64,000 nucleotides of DNA, taken from positions 1-64,000 of the forward strand of contig CAIPZV010000014.1 in NCBI GenBank assembly GCA_903869595.1. The letters are read 5' to 3'. Made by a program: the position numbers and the translations under genes. The stretch comes from an uncultured beta proteobacterium (GTDB taxonomy: Bacteria > Pseudomonadota > Gammaproteobacteria > Burkholderiales > Burkholderiaceae_C). The notes beneath the pieces are model-generated. The model saw only the letters and a list, made by a program, of their open reading frames with translations. It did not search any database and was not told the origin of the DNA. Of the stretch, positions 20,237-30,194 are shown one piece after another. Every line of letters starts with the position of its first letter. Position 1 is the first letter of the stretch.

Positions 20237-21496
20237 ATGCAACTCCCCCGTTTTTCTCCGCTGACACTGCCCCTGGCCTCGCTGCTGTCAGGCGTCAGTA
20301 TGTTGGTCGTGGGCATCGCCCTGTTAACCGTGGCCATCGGCGCGCAAGCGGGCTTGGCCAAGTATTCGGGCCTGGTCACCGGCATGATCATGTCGGCCTA
20401 TTTCGCCGGCTTTGTGTATGGCACCTATGCCTGCCCGGCGCTGATTCGCCGCGTCGGCTATATCCGCGCGTTTGCCGTCATGGCCTCGGTGGCGTCTGCC
20501 TTGCCTGTGCTGCACGCGCTATGGACCAATCCCTGGTTTTGGGGCTTGCTGCGCTTTGTCACCGGCTTGTGCATTGTGGGCCTCTACATGGTGATCGAGA
20601 GCTGGCTCAATGTGGTGGCCGGGCGCGAAAGCCGGGGCAAAGTGTTTGCCGCCTATATGGCGGTGAGCGGTGTGTCCACCGCGCTGGGGCAGTGGCTGAT
20701 TTTGGCGGGTGACCGCTTTGGTTTTGTGCCCTTTGCGTTTGCATCCATCTTGTTTTCTTTCGCGCTGGTGCCCACCACCATGACCACCATCCGCGAACCC
20801 AAGCAAACCAACGCGCCATCCATGAGCCTGGTGCGCTTGTTCGCCATCTCGCCAATTGGCGCCATCGCCGCCATGGGTTCGGGCCTGATCAGCGGCACGT
20901 TTTACAGCTTGGGCAATGTGTTTGGCAAAGGCGTGGGCTTTAGCGATAGCCACACCGCCACCTTTATGGCTGCTACGATTTTGAGCGGCGCCGCGTTCCA
21001 GTACCCGGTGGGCCATTTGTCGGATCGCTACGACCGGCGCTTGATGCTGATCTGGGTGTGTTTGATTTCGTCTTTGCTGGCCGCCGTGGGCTTTTACCTG
21101 GCCCGTGAATATGAAAACCTGTTGGTAATGTTGGGCATTTTGTACGGCGCGCTTTCGTTTTCGATTTACGGCCTGAGCGTGGCGCATACCAATGATTTGA
21201 TCGAGCCATCCAAAGTGCTCGAAACCACGGGTGGCCTGTTGCTGCTCTACGGCATAGGTGCCACCCTGGGCCCGACTATGGCCGGCGGCATGATGGACTA
21301 TATGGGCCCCGAGAGCCTGATGCTGTACTTTGCGATCGTGCTGCTAGGCCTGGCGGGTACGGTCTGGTACTTCATGCTGGGCCAGACCGAGCGTGTGGAC
21401 ATGCCCGCGCCGCGCTCGGACTACGTGATCATGGACGCCAGCTCGCAAGCGGCTTTGCAAATGGACCCGCGCGCTTTGCCGCAGGATGCCGAGTAA
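20237..21496 (+). CDS. MFS transporter (YcaD-like)
   Basis: 12-TM hydrophobic profile; MFSD-like YFAGFVYGTYACPALIRRVGYIRAFA, SWLNVVAGRESRGKVFAAYM. Confidence 0.85.
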   Translation: MQLPRFSPLTLPLASLLSGVSMLVVGIALLTVAIGAQAGLAKYSGLVTGMIMSAYFAGFVYGTYACPALIRRVGYIRAFAVMASVASALPVLHALWTNPWFWGLLRFVTGLCIVGLYMVIESWLNVVAGRESRGKVFAAYMAVSGVSTALGQWLILAGDRFGFVPFAFASILFSFALVPTTMTTIREPKQTNAPSMSLVRLFAISPIGAIAAMGSGLISGTFYSLGNVFGKGVGFSDSHTATFMAATILSGAAFQYPVGHLSDRYDRRLMLIWVCLISSLLAAVGFYLAREYENLLVMLGILYGALSFSIYGLSVAHTNDLIEPSKVLETTGGLLLLYGIGATLGPTMAGGMMDYMGPESLMLYFAIVLLGLAGTVWYFMLGQTERVDMPAPRSDYVIMDASSQAALQMDPRALPQDAE

Positions 21497-21557
21497 GGCA
21501 GCGCCAGCGCGGGTGCACAATTGCGCTGGATCGATAAGCCCCAATGGAAAGGCGCGT

Positions 21558-22175
21558 ATGCAACACGTGACATTCACCCAAATGCAAGACGGTACGGCCG
21601 CAGACTACCAGCTGCTGCATAGCTTGGAGCAGGCCTACATCCAGACGCTACCCGAGCGCTTGCTCGCGGCTTTGCAAGATTTGAGCGAATCTTTGCCGGG
21701 CTACCAAATCAGCCGCTTGGAGCATTCGCTGCAAAGCGCCAGCCGCGCCGAAGACGATGGCGCGGACATCGACATGGTAGTGGCCGCGCTTTTGCACGAC
21801 ATTGGCGATGTGCTTGCGCCAGACAACCATTCGCAAATGGCGGCGGCCATTATTCGGCCCTATGTGCGCGCCGAAGTGACCTGGGTGGTGGAAATGCACG
21901 GCCTGTTTCAAATGCAGTTTTATGCGCACCATTTGGGTAAACCCCATGACGGCCACCTGGCTTATGCCAAGCACCCCTGGTTTGATAGCTGCCAGCGTTT
22001 TTGCGCGCTGTATGACCAGACCTCTTTTGACCCGGCCTACCCCAGCCGCCCCTTATCGCACTTCGCGCCATTGCTGCGCACGGTGTTTGCCCGCCAGCCC
22101 TTTGACCCGGCGGTGTTGCAGGAGCCGGGTAAGGCCGCGCAGGGTGTCTGGCCGCAATACAGCAACGCAACTTAG
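21558..22175 (+). CDS. HD-domain protein (PhnZ/TmpB-like di-iron oxygenase candidate or HD phosphohydrolase)
   Basis: LEHSLQSASRAEDDGADIDMVVAALLHDIGDVLAPDNHS ... VVEMHGLFQ ... CALYDQTSFDPAY. Confidence 0.65.
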   Translation: MQHVTFTQMQDGTAADYQLLHSLEQAYIQTLPERLLAALQDLSESLPGYQISRLEHSLQSASRAEDDGADIDMVVAALLHDIGDVLAPDNHSQMAAAIIRPYVRAEVTWVVEMHGLFQMQFYAHHLGKPHDGHLAYAKHPWFDSCQRFCALYDQTSFDPAYPSRPLSHFAPLLRTVFARQPFDPAVLQEPGKAAQGVWPQYSNAT

Positions 22176-22247
22176 CTATTCGGCGACAATTGGCGCCGAA
22201 GTGCAGTGGCAGATTCCCAACTGGGCAGACCATTTCTCCGCAACACA

Positions 22248-23087
22248 ATGTTTCCAAAGGGTTTGCCCGTGTTTGATTACAGCGTCACTTTTGCCACCCT
22301 AAATTGCCTCGACTACACGCGCCAATGTGTGGACAGTCTGGAGCGATCAGGCACGCCGCTTGACCGGGTCGTGGTGGTTGACAACTGCTCCACGGACGGC
22401 ACGCAAGACTACCTGGCCGCTAGAGGCCTAGGCAAAGTGGTCTTAAATAAACAAAATTTATCCTGCGGCGCCGCTTGGAACCAGGGCATTTTCGGCTTCC
22501 AAACTGAATGGACCATCGTGATGAATAACGATATTGTGGTCACCCACGATTTCGCAGAAAAATTGATTGCCCATGCGGTCCAAAACAAGCTGCGCCTGGT
22601 GTCGCCCGCCCGGGTGGATGGATTGTTGAATTACGACTTCGACGACTTTGCTGCGAATTTTCAAAACAAAATGGAGCCAGTGGCACGTTCGTTTTCGTCC
22701 AACGCGATCTGCATGTGTATCCACTGGTCATTGTTTCAGGAAATTGGTTTTTTTAGATCGCATCCTGCCTTGCTCGGCTTTGAAGACGCTATTTTTTTCA
22801 ACGACTTGCGTCGCTCCAAACTTCCCCATGCGACTACCGGTAGTGTTTGGATACACCACTTCGGTTCAGTAACGCAGGAGCATATGAAAATGGTGCTGGG
22901 TATTGCGCCACAGCGTGAATTAGTGCGGGTCAATGACAGAGAGTTGTTACATCAAGGCTGGTGGGAGAGGAAAATGCAGCAATACCAGCGCAAGGCATCG
23001 CATCGTCAGTGGCGCCGTGACGAATTGCAAAACTATGGCATGACGTTGCACGCAGCCCGGCCAGAAAATACTTTTATCTGGCTTTGA
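22248..23087 (+). CDS. Family 2 glycosyltransferase
   Basis: SVTFATLNCLDYTRQCVDSLERSGTPLDRVVVVDNCSTDGTQDYL. Confidence 0.85.
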   Translation: MFPKGLPVFDYSVTFATLNCLDYTRQCVDSLERSGTPLDRVVVVDNCSTDGTQDYLAARGLGKVVLNKQNLSCGAAWNQGIFGFQTEWTIVMNNDIVVTHDFAEKLIAHAVQNKLRLVSPARVDGLLNYDFDDFAANFQNKMEPVARSFSSNAICMCIHWSLFQEIGFFRSHPALLGFEDAIFFNDLRRSKLPHATTGSVWIHHFGSVTQEHMKMVLGIAPQRELVRVNDRELLHQGWWERKMQQYQRKASHRQWRRDELQNYGMTLHAARPENTFIWL

Positions 23088-23094
23088 TCTGGGT

Positions 23095-24384
23095 ATGCAT
23101 TTGCTGAGTATCCGTACGCTGCTACTGGCTTCGCCGGTATTTTTCTTGACGATCAGTGAATGGACCAACGTCCTGGTGGTGATACTGGCAGTAGCCGCTG
23201 GGTGGTATTTGCACAAAAGCGCCAAACCTCCGTTTTCCCCAGCGGCGTCACCCCCCAGACCTTTAAGCACTACTTTAATCGTGTGCATGTTGGCAGGGCC
23301 GCTCGCAGCGGCAATGATCGGCCAACTGCTGCGTCAGCAGCTTGACTTGCCGGTATTTGACGCACCCCTGCGCTATGTGTTGTGTATTCCTATATTTTTA
23401 GCGCTAAGCCGTGGTTGGCAGCAAACCCAAGGGGGCATGCCGATTGCTTTGTTTTGGGTGAGGACCGCATTCCCTTTGACTCTGGTGTGGACATTTTTAT
23501 TCACCCGCTTTTGGCCTAGTTACTGGGGCGTGGGTTTGACGACGTATTTTGTCGATCCGCTGACCTTTGGCAGCTATTGTCTGTTGTTCGCACTATTGAC
23601 CATTCTGGGTTTGAGTTTTTTCTGGCGGGAAATGCACTGGTTCCAACGGCTCTTCAGCTTGGCTGCGGTGGTGTGTGGCGTGTATTTGTCGGTAGCAAGC
23701 GGCAGCCGCACCGGATGGTTAAGTTTGCCGGTGTTCTTGGTATTATGGATTTTTTATATTCTCAAACCCAAAATAGGCGCGTTGCGCACTTTCGCGCTCA
23801 CTGCTGCAATTTTTCTGATGGTTGCAGGGTTGCTCACCATCAAACCTCATTTAGCCAGCAAATTTGTGCTGATGGCAAGGGAAATACGTGATTACCATTG
23901 GGACGCCATGAACCCGGACACCTCAGTGACCATGCGCATATCTTTTTATCGTATGGGATGGTTTTATTTTCTGGAGCGTCCGTTTACCGGTTGGGGCGAT
24001 TTGGGGTGGATGGAATTGATGAACGCGCCCGAGTTGATGCGCTACGCTTCGGCCTTCACACGCGAATTCCCCAGCCATGGATTCCACAATGAAATTGTTA
24101 CGCAGACCGTTCACTCCGGTGTATGGGGTTTGGTGAGCAGTAGTGCGCTTTTTGGGATTGTGCTGTACTGCGCCATCCGCGGTATCAAGTGGCTTAGCGA
24201 TAGTGCTTGGATGGTCTCGTTTGCCCTACTCATCTTCGGCTGCCATTTGCTACTGGCAGGCATGAGTACTGAGATCACTAATCTGGTCTTCCTCGTGTCG
24301 TTTACCGGACTGACTGCCACCGTCATGCTGGGGGAGCAACAATGGCTTTGGAGCCAATCCCTAAAGCCCGTAGCTTCGCAATAA
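23095..24384 (+). CDS. O-antigen ligase/polymerase-like membrane protein
   Basis: Multi-TM; VASGSRTGWLSLPVFLVLWIFY and RPFTGWGDLGW typical of Wzy_C/WaaL-like proteins. Confidence 0.75.
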   Translation: MHLLSIRTLLLASPVFFLTISEWTNVLVVILAVAAGWYLHKSAKPPFSPAASPPRPLSTTLIVCMLAGPLAAAMIGQLLRQQLDLPVFDAPLRYVLCIPIFLALSRGWQQTQGGMPIALFWVRTAFPLTLVWTFLFTRFWPSYWGVGLTTYFVDPLTFGSYCLLFALLTILGLSFFWREMHWFQRLFSLAAVVCGVYLSVASGSRTGWLSLPVFLVLWIFYILKPKIGALRTFALTAAIFLMVAGLLTIKPHLASKFVLMAREIRDYHWDAMNPDTSVTMRISFYRMGWFYFLERPFTGWGDLGWMELMNAPELMRYASAFTREFPSHGFHNEIVTQTVHSGVWGLVSSSALFGIVLYCAIRGIKWLSDSAWMVSFALLIFGCHLLLAGMSTEITNLVFLVSFTGLTATVMLGEQQWLWSQSLKPVASQ

Positions 24385-24418
24385 AGCCCGAACTCAAGAT
24401 GCGCAAAGGCTATGGGGC

Positions 24419-25441
24419 TTACACCACCAAAGGCGCTTCCTGCATAGCTTCGCATTGCTCTTGCAGCATCAGCACCTGCCCATGCCAGTAATCGCTTGAG
24501 CCGAACCACGGGAAGTTCTGCGGAAAGGTCGGGTCGCTCCAGCGGCGGGCCAGCCAGGCGCTGTAGTGGATGAGGCGCAGCGTGCGCAGCGGCTCTATCA
24601 AAATTAGTTCGTCCCGGTCAAATTCGCGGAACTGTTCGTAGCCATCGACCAAAAAGCCCAGCTGGCGGCTGCGCTGACGCCGGTCGCCGCTGCTGAGCAT
24701 CCACAAATCTTGCACGGCCGGGCCGGTGCGTGCATCGTCCAGGTCCACAAAATGCGGCCCCGGCCCGGCGCTGGCGGCGGCATCGGTCGGTGTCCACAAA
24801 ATATTGCCCGGATGGCAGTCGCCGTGCAGGCGCAGCAGGCGTATTTGCGCCTCACCGCTGGCGGCTTTTTTGCCACACAGGGCAGGGTGCGCTGCCACCA
24901 TGGCCAGCGCTTCGTCGCAGTGCCGGGCCCAGGCGCTTTGCACGTCTAGCGGAATCATGTCCTGGCCCAGCAGCCAGTCGCGCGAATCTTGCCCAAAGCT
25001 TTGCAAGTCCAGCGCCGGGCGGCTGGCAAAAGGCTTGCGTGCGCCCACGGTGTGGATGCGCGCCAAAAAGCGGCCAATCCATTCCAGCACTTCCTCGTCG
25101 TCCAGTTCCGGGGGGCGACCACCCCGGCGCGGGCTGACGCTAAAGCCAAAGCCACCAAACTGGTGCAGCGTGGCCCCGGCCAGGCGCAGCGGCCCGATGG
25201 CCGGAATTTCGACGTCCATCAATTCCTCTGCAAAAGCGTGCTCTTCCAGAATCTGCGCCTCACTCCAGCGCTCGGGCCGGTAAAACTTGGCCACCACGGC
25301 GCTGCCGTCCTCTAGTTGCACCTGATAGACCCGGTTCTCGTACGAGGACAAGGCGGTCAGCCGACCGTCGCCGCGCAGGCCGACCGATTCGAGGGCGTCC
25401 AGGACCAGATCGGGCGTCAGCGTTTCAAAAACATGGTGCAT
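24419..25441 (-). CDS. srkA: SrkA/YihE-type stress-response kinase
   Basis: LRLHGDCHPGNILWTPTD, HFVDLDDARTGPAVQDLWMLSSGDR; start at MHHVFETLTPD. Confidence 0.9.
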   Translation of the reverse strand: MHHVFETLTPDLVLDALESVGLRGDGRLTALSSYENRVYQVQLEDGSAVVAKFYRPERWSEAQILEEHAFAEELMDVEIPAIGPLRLAGATLHQFGGFGFSVSPRRGGRPPELDDEEVLEWIGRFLARIHTVGARKPFASRPALDLQSFGQDSRDWLLGQDMIPLDVQSAWARHCDEALAMVAAHPALCGKKAASGEAQIRLLRLHGDCHPGNILWTPTDAAASAGPGPHFVDLDDARTGPAVQDLWMLSSGDRRQRSRQLGFLVDGYEQFREFDRDELILIEPLRTLRLIHYSAWLARRWSDPTFPQNFPWFGSSDYWHGQVLMLQEQCEAMQEAPLVV

Positions 25442-25522
25442 ACCCCGATTGTCAGCCCTTGACGCTTGCCCTAGGCTAGCGTTCAAGAATGTGCAACCGT
25501 CCCGCAAAAATTGGAGTTTGGT

Positions 25523-26968
25523 ATGGGATTTAACGACGTTATTACCCTGCAAGGGGGCTTTGCCCCAGTAGAAGAAGAGATCACCGTCCAACTGACGCAG
25601 GTACAGGGCGTGATTCCGCGCGACCTGCACGGCATGCATGTGCGCAACGGCCCCAACCGCCGTTTTGAGGCGCCTGGCCGTTACCACTGGTTTGACGGCG
25701 ACGGCATGCTGCACGCGGTGCGCTTTGAAGGTGGCCGCGCCTTCTACCAAAACCGCTGGATTCACACCCAAGGCCTGCAAGAGGAAACCCTGGCGGGCCA
25801 AGCGCTGTGGCAAGGCATCAAAGACCCGCCGCGCAAAGACCGGCCCGAGATGCCGCTTAAAAACACGGCCAACACCGACGTCAAATACTTCGCCGGCCAT
25901 TTGCTGGCTATGTGGTACCTGGGTGGCGAGGTGTATCGCGTGCGGCCCGGCGACCTTTCTACCGTGGACACCCTGGCACTAGACCCGCGCCTGGCGGGTT
26001 TGCATATCTCGGCGCATTCCAAGGTCGATGAGCGCACCGGCGAATTCATCTTTTTTTGCTACGGCAAAGAGCCGCCCTATATGCATTACGGCGTGCTTGA
26101 TAAAAGCGGCGTGCTCACCACGCTGATCCCCGTGCCCTTGCCCGGCCCACGCTTGCCGCACGACATGGCCATCACGCGCAACTACACCGTGCTGCATGAT
26201 TTGCCTTTGTTCCAAGACCCGGTGGCTGCGGCTGCAGGTCGCCACAAATTAGCCTTTTACCCGGAACTGCCCTCACGCTTTGGCGTGGTGCCGCGCCATG
26301 GCAGCACGCAAGACATCCGCTGGTTTGAAGCCAGCCCCACCTATATGTACCACGTCGCCAACGCCTGGGAAGAGGACGACGGCCAAGGCGGTGTCGAGAT
26401 TGTGATGATCGGTACGCCTTTCAAGCCGCAGCGCGATAGCCGTGGCGCGCCCGATGCCAGCGGCCTGCCGCGCCTGATCGCACAACTGGGCATCGACTGC
26501 ATGTTGTATGAATGGCGTTTTAATTTACGCACCGGCCAAACGCGCGAGCGCGTGCTCGACGATGTGCTGAACCAAGAATTTCCCATCATCAACAGCGCCC
26601 GCATGGGCGAGCCCACGCGCTACACCTGGAACATCTTGATGGGCAGCAGCGATCAGCCCGAAGACCCGCGCTTTTGCGGCATCGCCCGCCACGACCTGCA
26701 CACCGGTACCTGCACCGCCTACCACGGCGGTATGCACCAGTGGCTGAGCGAACACAGCTTCGCGCCCAAAGACCAGCACGTCCACGAAGATGATGGCTAT
26801 CTGGTTGGCTTTGTGTGGGACGCGAAAGACGAGCGCTCCTATGTGAGTATTTTTGATGCGGCCAACGTGGCGCAAGGCCCGGTAGCACGCATTGCGCTAC
26901 CCCAGCGCGTGCCTAATGGTTTTCATGCCACTTGGGTGAGCAACGCAAGGTTGGCGCGGGGCTGGTAA
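25523..26968 (+). CDS. Carotenoid oxygenase family protein (lignostilbene dioxygenase-like)
   Basis: HVRNGPNRRFEAPGRYHWFDGDGMLHAVRFEGGRAFYQNRWIHT; AHSKVDERTGEFIFF. Confidence 0.92.
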   Translation: MGFNDVITLQGGFAPVEEEITVQLTQVQGVIPRDLHGMHVRNGPNRRFEAPGRYHWFDGDGMLHAVRFEGGRAFYQNRWIHTQGLQEETLAGQALWQGIKDPPRKDRPEMPLKNTANTDVKYFAGHLLAMWYLGGEVYRVRPGDLSTVDTLALDPRLAGLHISAHSKVDERTGEFIFFCYGKEPPYMHYGVLDKSGVLTTLIPVPLPGPRLPHDMAITRNYTVLHDLPLFQDPVAAAAGRHKLAFYPELPSRFGVVPRHGSTQDIRWFEASPTYMYHVANAWEEDDGQGGVEIVMIGTPFKPQRDSRGAPDASGLPRLIAQLGIDCMLYEWRFNLRTGQTRERVLDDVLNQEFPIINSARMGEPTRYTWNILMGSSDQPEDPRFCGIARHDLHTGTCTAYHGGMHQWLSEHSFAPKDQHVHEDDGYLVGFVWDAKDERSYVSIFDAANVAQGPVARIALPQRVPNGFHATWVSNARLARGW

Positions 26969-26991
26969 ATCTAGCTTACGCGCTAGGCTCA

Positions 26992-28575
26992 TTAAATTGG
27001 AGCACTAGCGTTTGGCTCGGACGCAATGCCCTGGACAGAAGCGAGCGCCATGCCCCCCAAATGCGCAAACGGCAAACCCTGTTTCACCAATATCACGGTG
27101 CAGGGCGCGGCCATGGCTACTTTGAGCGGGACGGTGGCGATGAGGCGCTGGGTTTTGAGGCCGTGGGTGGCGGCGCCCATCACGATCATGTGGACCTGGT
27201 TGCCTACGGCGTAGTCGATCAAGGCTTGCGCTACGTTGCCGGACTCCAGCACATGGCAGCTGGTCTGGTGGCCCGGATGGTTCAATGCGCGTGCCCACTC
27301 GTGCAGCCAGGCCAGGTAGCGCCGCTGCACGCTGGTTTCGCTTTGCGCATCGACGCTGTTATTGCTTAAGCTTTCGGGGATGACGGTGACGCAGGCCAGG
27401 CGGGCGCCGGGGCGTATGCCCAAAGAGCGCGCAGCCGCTTCGCGCAGCAAATACAAGGTCGCGTCCGAGGCGTTTTCGTAGGGCAAGGCCACCATCACGA
27501 TAGGCACTTGGCTGATTTGCTCGGACACCAGCGGGCTGGCTTGGTAGTGCATGCCGGCGGCCTTGAGCCAGCGCCTGGTATGCGTCCAAAAACTAGTGGG
27601 CTGAGTGTTGTGCCCGCGTGCGCTCACGGCAATTTGCGCCGGGTGCGCCAGGTCAAAGGCCAGGTGCGCCGCTGATGGGTAGCGCCGCGCGGCCTCGGGC
27701 TCCAGGCAGCGCATCACCACTTCTTGCAGCCAGGGCGGCAGCTCGGGCCGGTAGCTGCGTGGCGGCACCGGGTCCACCCACAGGCGCTGGCGTACACCGG
27801 CGGGCGTGCGCGGGCTGCCAAAAGGTAAGTGGCCGGTACAGAGTTGGTAGAGCATTACGCCGATAGCAAAAATATCGCTGCGCAAATCGCCGCGCACGCC
27901 CACCACTTGCTCGGGCGCAATCCATGCCGGCGAGCCCACGGCTTTGCGCAATTGCTCGGCCAGCAAGTCCGGGTAATGCGCATGAAAGGATAGGCCAAAG
28001 TCCAGCAAAAGCATGGAGCCTGCGGGCACGGTCAGATCGGCCACATCCATAGCGGCGCCCGAAGCCGCGTCCGTAGGCGAATTGGCATGCGCGCCTGCAT
28101 CCGCACCGTTACGCACAGCCGCGCTGCTGCGCAAAAGCAGGTTGTCGGGTTTCAAGTCCAGGTGCACCGCGTCTTGCCGGTGCAATGCGTGGGCGGCTTG
28201 GGCCATGCCTATGCCCAAGGTGGTAATCATCGCGGCGTCCAGCGCGGCGTGGTGCTCCACCCAATGCTGCAAGGTGCGGCCCTGCACATATTCCATTACC
28301 AAATAGGGCACGCGTTGCAAATCGCCCGACGCGACAAAGCGCGGCACATGCGGGCCGCTCAGGGCTTGCAAGATGTTGCATTCAACCTCAAAGCCCACGA
28401 TGTTTTCTGCGCCGTCGCCGCTGGCCATACGCGGTACTTTCATGGCCATCGCAAAGCCGGGGTCGGCGCGGCCATCTGCATAGCTGACGCGGTAAATATG
28501 CGCCATGCCGCCGCTGTGCAAGCAGCTATCGATTCGGAAACCGTCTAGGGTGCTGCCGTTTTGCAGCAGCTTCAC
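26992..28575 (-). CDS. Serine/threonine protein kinase with C-terminal UspA-like domain
   Basis: HLDLKPDNLLL and LLDFGLS kinase motifs; C-terminal VGNQVHMIVMGAATHG...PLKVAMAAPCTVILVK Usp-like. Confidence 0.88.
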   Translation of the reverse strand: MKLLQNGSTLDGFRIDSCLHSGGMAHIYRVSYADGRADPGFAMAMKVPRMASGDGAENIVGFEVECNILQALSGPHVPRFVASGDLQRVPYLVMEYVQGRTLQHWVEHHAALDAAMITTLGIGMAQAAHALHRQDAVHLDLKPDNLLLRSSAAVRNGADAGAHANSPTDAASGAAMDVADLTVPAGSMLLLDFGLSFHAHYPDLLAEQLRKAVGSPAWIAPEQVVGVRGDLRSDIFAIGVMLYQLCTGHLPFGSPRTPAGVRQRLWVDPVPPRSYRPELPPWLQEVVMRCLEPEAARRYPSAAHLAFDLAHPAQIAVSARGHNTQPTSFWTHTRRWLKAAGMHYQASPLVSEQISQVPIVMVALPYENASDATLYLLREAAARSLGIRPGARLACVTVIPESLSNNSVDAQSETSVQRRYLAWLHEWARALNHPGHQTSCHVLESGNVAQALIDYAVGNQVHMIVMGAATHGLKTQRLIATVPLKVAMAAPCTVILVKQGLPFAHLGGMALASVQGIASEPNASAPI

Positions 28576-29327
28576 ACCGCGCCTTCTAAGCGCAAGGCAA
28601 ATTGCTCAGGCATGCCGGCTGCGCGTATGGCCGCTGCGGCTGCCGCGCTGTCATAAGGCACGCGGAAAAAACGCAATTGCGATTTGTCGTTGTCCAGCAA
28701 AGCGTACATGGCGCCAGTTTTGCCGTCGCGCGGCTGGCCTGCCGAGCCTGCGGTAAACAACCACTGGCGGTATGCTGGCACGGGAATGGCGGCGCCCGGC
28801 CAGGGCAAGAAGGCCATGAGCGCATTACCCACGCCCCGGTAAAACAGGTTTTGCTCGTGCACATGGCCACCGGCCACATAGCGCACCTCGGGCCACTGCG
28901 CGGTGGCCGCGTCCAGGCTGCGCTGTGCGGCCAGCACATCGCGCACATAGTGCCAGCGCTCGGGGCTATCGGCGCTGGCGTGGACTACCAGCAGGTTCTC
29001 AAAGCGCTGCGACATGGGCAGCTTGGAGAGCCAATCGCGCTGCGTATCGCTCAGTTGGGCGTGCGTCCAGATCGCGCCTTGGTCGCCCACTTGTTTCACC
29101 AGGGTTGGCGGATGCACGGCCATCACATCGTGGTTGCCTTTGACCACCAGCGCGCCTGCGTCGGCCAGCGCCATGATGCGATCCACCACCTGTGCCGGGT
29201 AAGCCCCATAGCCCACCAGGTCGCCCAAAAACGCGAAGCGCTCGGCGCCTTGTTCGGTGGCGTGCTCCAGGCAGGCCTCTAGCGCATGCAAGTTGCTATG
29301 GATGTCGGCAATCAGGGCGATGCGCAT
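28572..29327 (-). CDS. Calcineurin-like metallophosphoesterase
   Basis: MRIALIADIHSNLHALEA, FLGDLVGYGAYP, VVKGNHD, VAGGHVHEQ. Confidence 0.9.
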   Translation of the reverse strand: MRIALIADIHSNLHALEACLEHATEQGAERFAFLGDLVGYGAYPAQVVDRIMALADAGALVVKGNHDVMAVHPPTLVKQVGDQGAIWTHAQLSDTQRDWLSKLPMSQRFENLLVVHASADSPERWHYVRDVLAAQRSLDAATAQWPEVRYVAGGHVHEQNLFYRGVGNALMAFLPWPGAAIPVPAYRQWLFTAGSAGQPRDGKTGAMYALLDNDKSQLRFFRVPYDSAAAAAAIRAAGMPEQFALRLEGAV

Positions 29328-29338
29328 GGGGGCTTTGC

Positions 29339-30193
29339 TTACTGCCCAAAGCGTTTGCGTGTCAGCCCCAGTGCCAACCAAAACGACACCACCGCATACG
29401 CCACCAGCACGCCGCCATGGTGCAGCACATTGCTAGGCCACTGGTCCATAAACAAAGGCCGCACCAGTGCTACCGCGTTGGCCAGGGGCAGCCAGTCGGC
29501 CACGGCGCGCACCAAAGGCGGCAATTGCTCTAGTGGAAAAAATACACCGCCTAAAAACATGGTGGGCGTGAGGAAGAGTGTGAAGTAATAGGTAAAAAAG
29601 TCATAGCCTTTGGCCAGCGCGTTAAATACCAGCGCCATCGAGCTAAAGGTAATGCCTACACCCAGCAGCACCGGCCAAGCCACCAGCAGCTTAGGACTGT
29701 GGCTAATTTGCAGCGCCAGCATCACGCCCAAAATGGCGGTCACGGTAAATAGCGCCTTGAATGCGGCCCACAGCATTTCGGCCAGCACGATATCGTCCAG
29801 GCCCACCGGCGCGTTCATGATGCCGTCCCAGGTTTTTTGTACATGCATGCGCGAGAAGGCCGAATACAGCGCCTCAAACGACGCAGCGTTCATCGCGCTC
29901 ATGCAAATACTGCCGCTGGCCAAAAACAAGATATAGGACACGGGCTGCCCGTCGATGGTGAGCTGCCCCACCAGCGCGCCCATGCCGTAGCCAAAGGCTA
30001 CCAGCCACATCAGCGGCTCGGCGATATTGCCCAGCAGGCTGGGAATCGCCAGCTTGCGCCAGACCAGCAAATTGCGTAGAAACACCGGCCAAAAACGCAG
30101 GCTCAGGCGCGGTGCGCGCCAGGGGCTTTGAGTTTGGGGGGCGTTGGAGGAGGTAGAGGCGGGGAGAGTGGTGGGGTGGGTGGGGGTGCTCAT
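29339..30193 (-). CDS. ABC-2 type transporter permease (NodJ-like)
   Basis: FLRNLLVWRKLAIPSLLGNIAEPLMWLVAFGYGMGALVG; start approximate (MSTPTHP). Confidence 0.88.
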   Translation of the reverse strand: MSTPTHPTTLPASTSSNAPQTQSPWRAPRLSLRFWPVFLRNLLVWRKLAIPSLLGNIAEPLMWLVAFGYGMGALVGQLTIDGQPVSYILFLASGSICMSAMNAASFEALYSAFSRMHVQKTWDGIMNAPVGLDDIVLAEMLWAAFKALFTVTAILGVMLALQISHSPKLLVAWPVLLGVGITFSSMALVFNALAKGYDFFTYYFTLFLTPTMFLGGVFFPLEQLPPLVRAVADWLPLANAVALVRPLFMDQWPSNVLHHGGVLVAYAVVSFWLALGLTRKRFGQ

Positions 30194-30194
30194 A

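Noticed and set aside
22179-22200. Short inverted repeat ttcggcg...cgccgaa after the HD gene as a terminator
   Set aside because: Only 7 bp and no following T-run.
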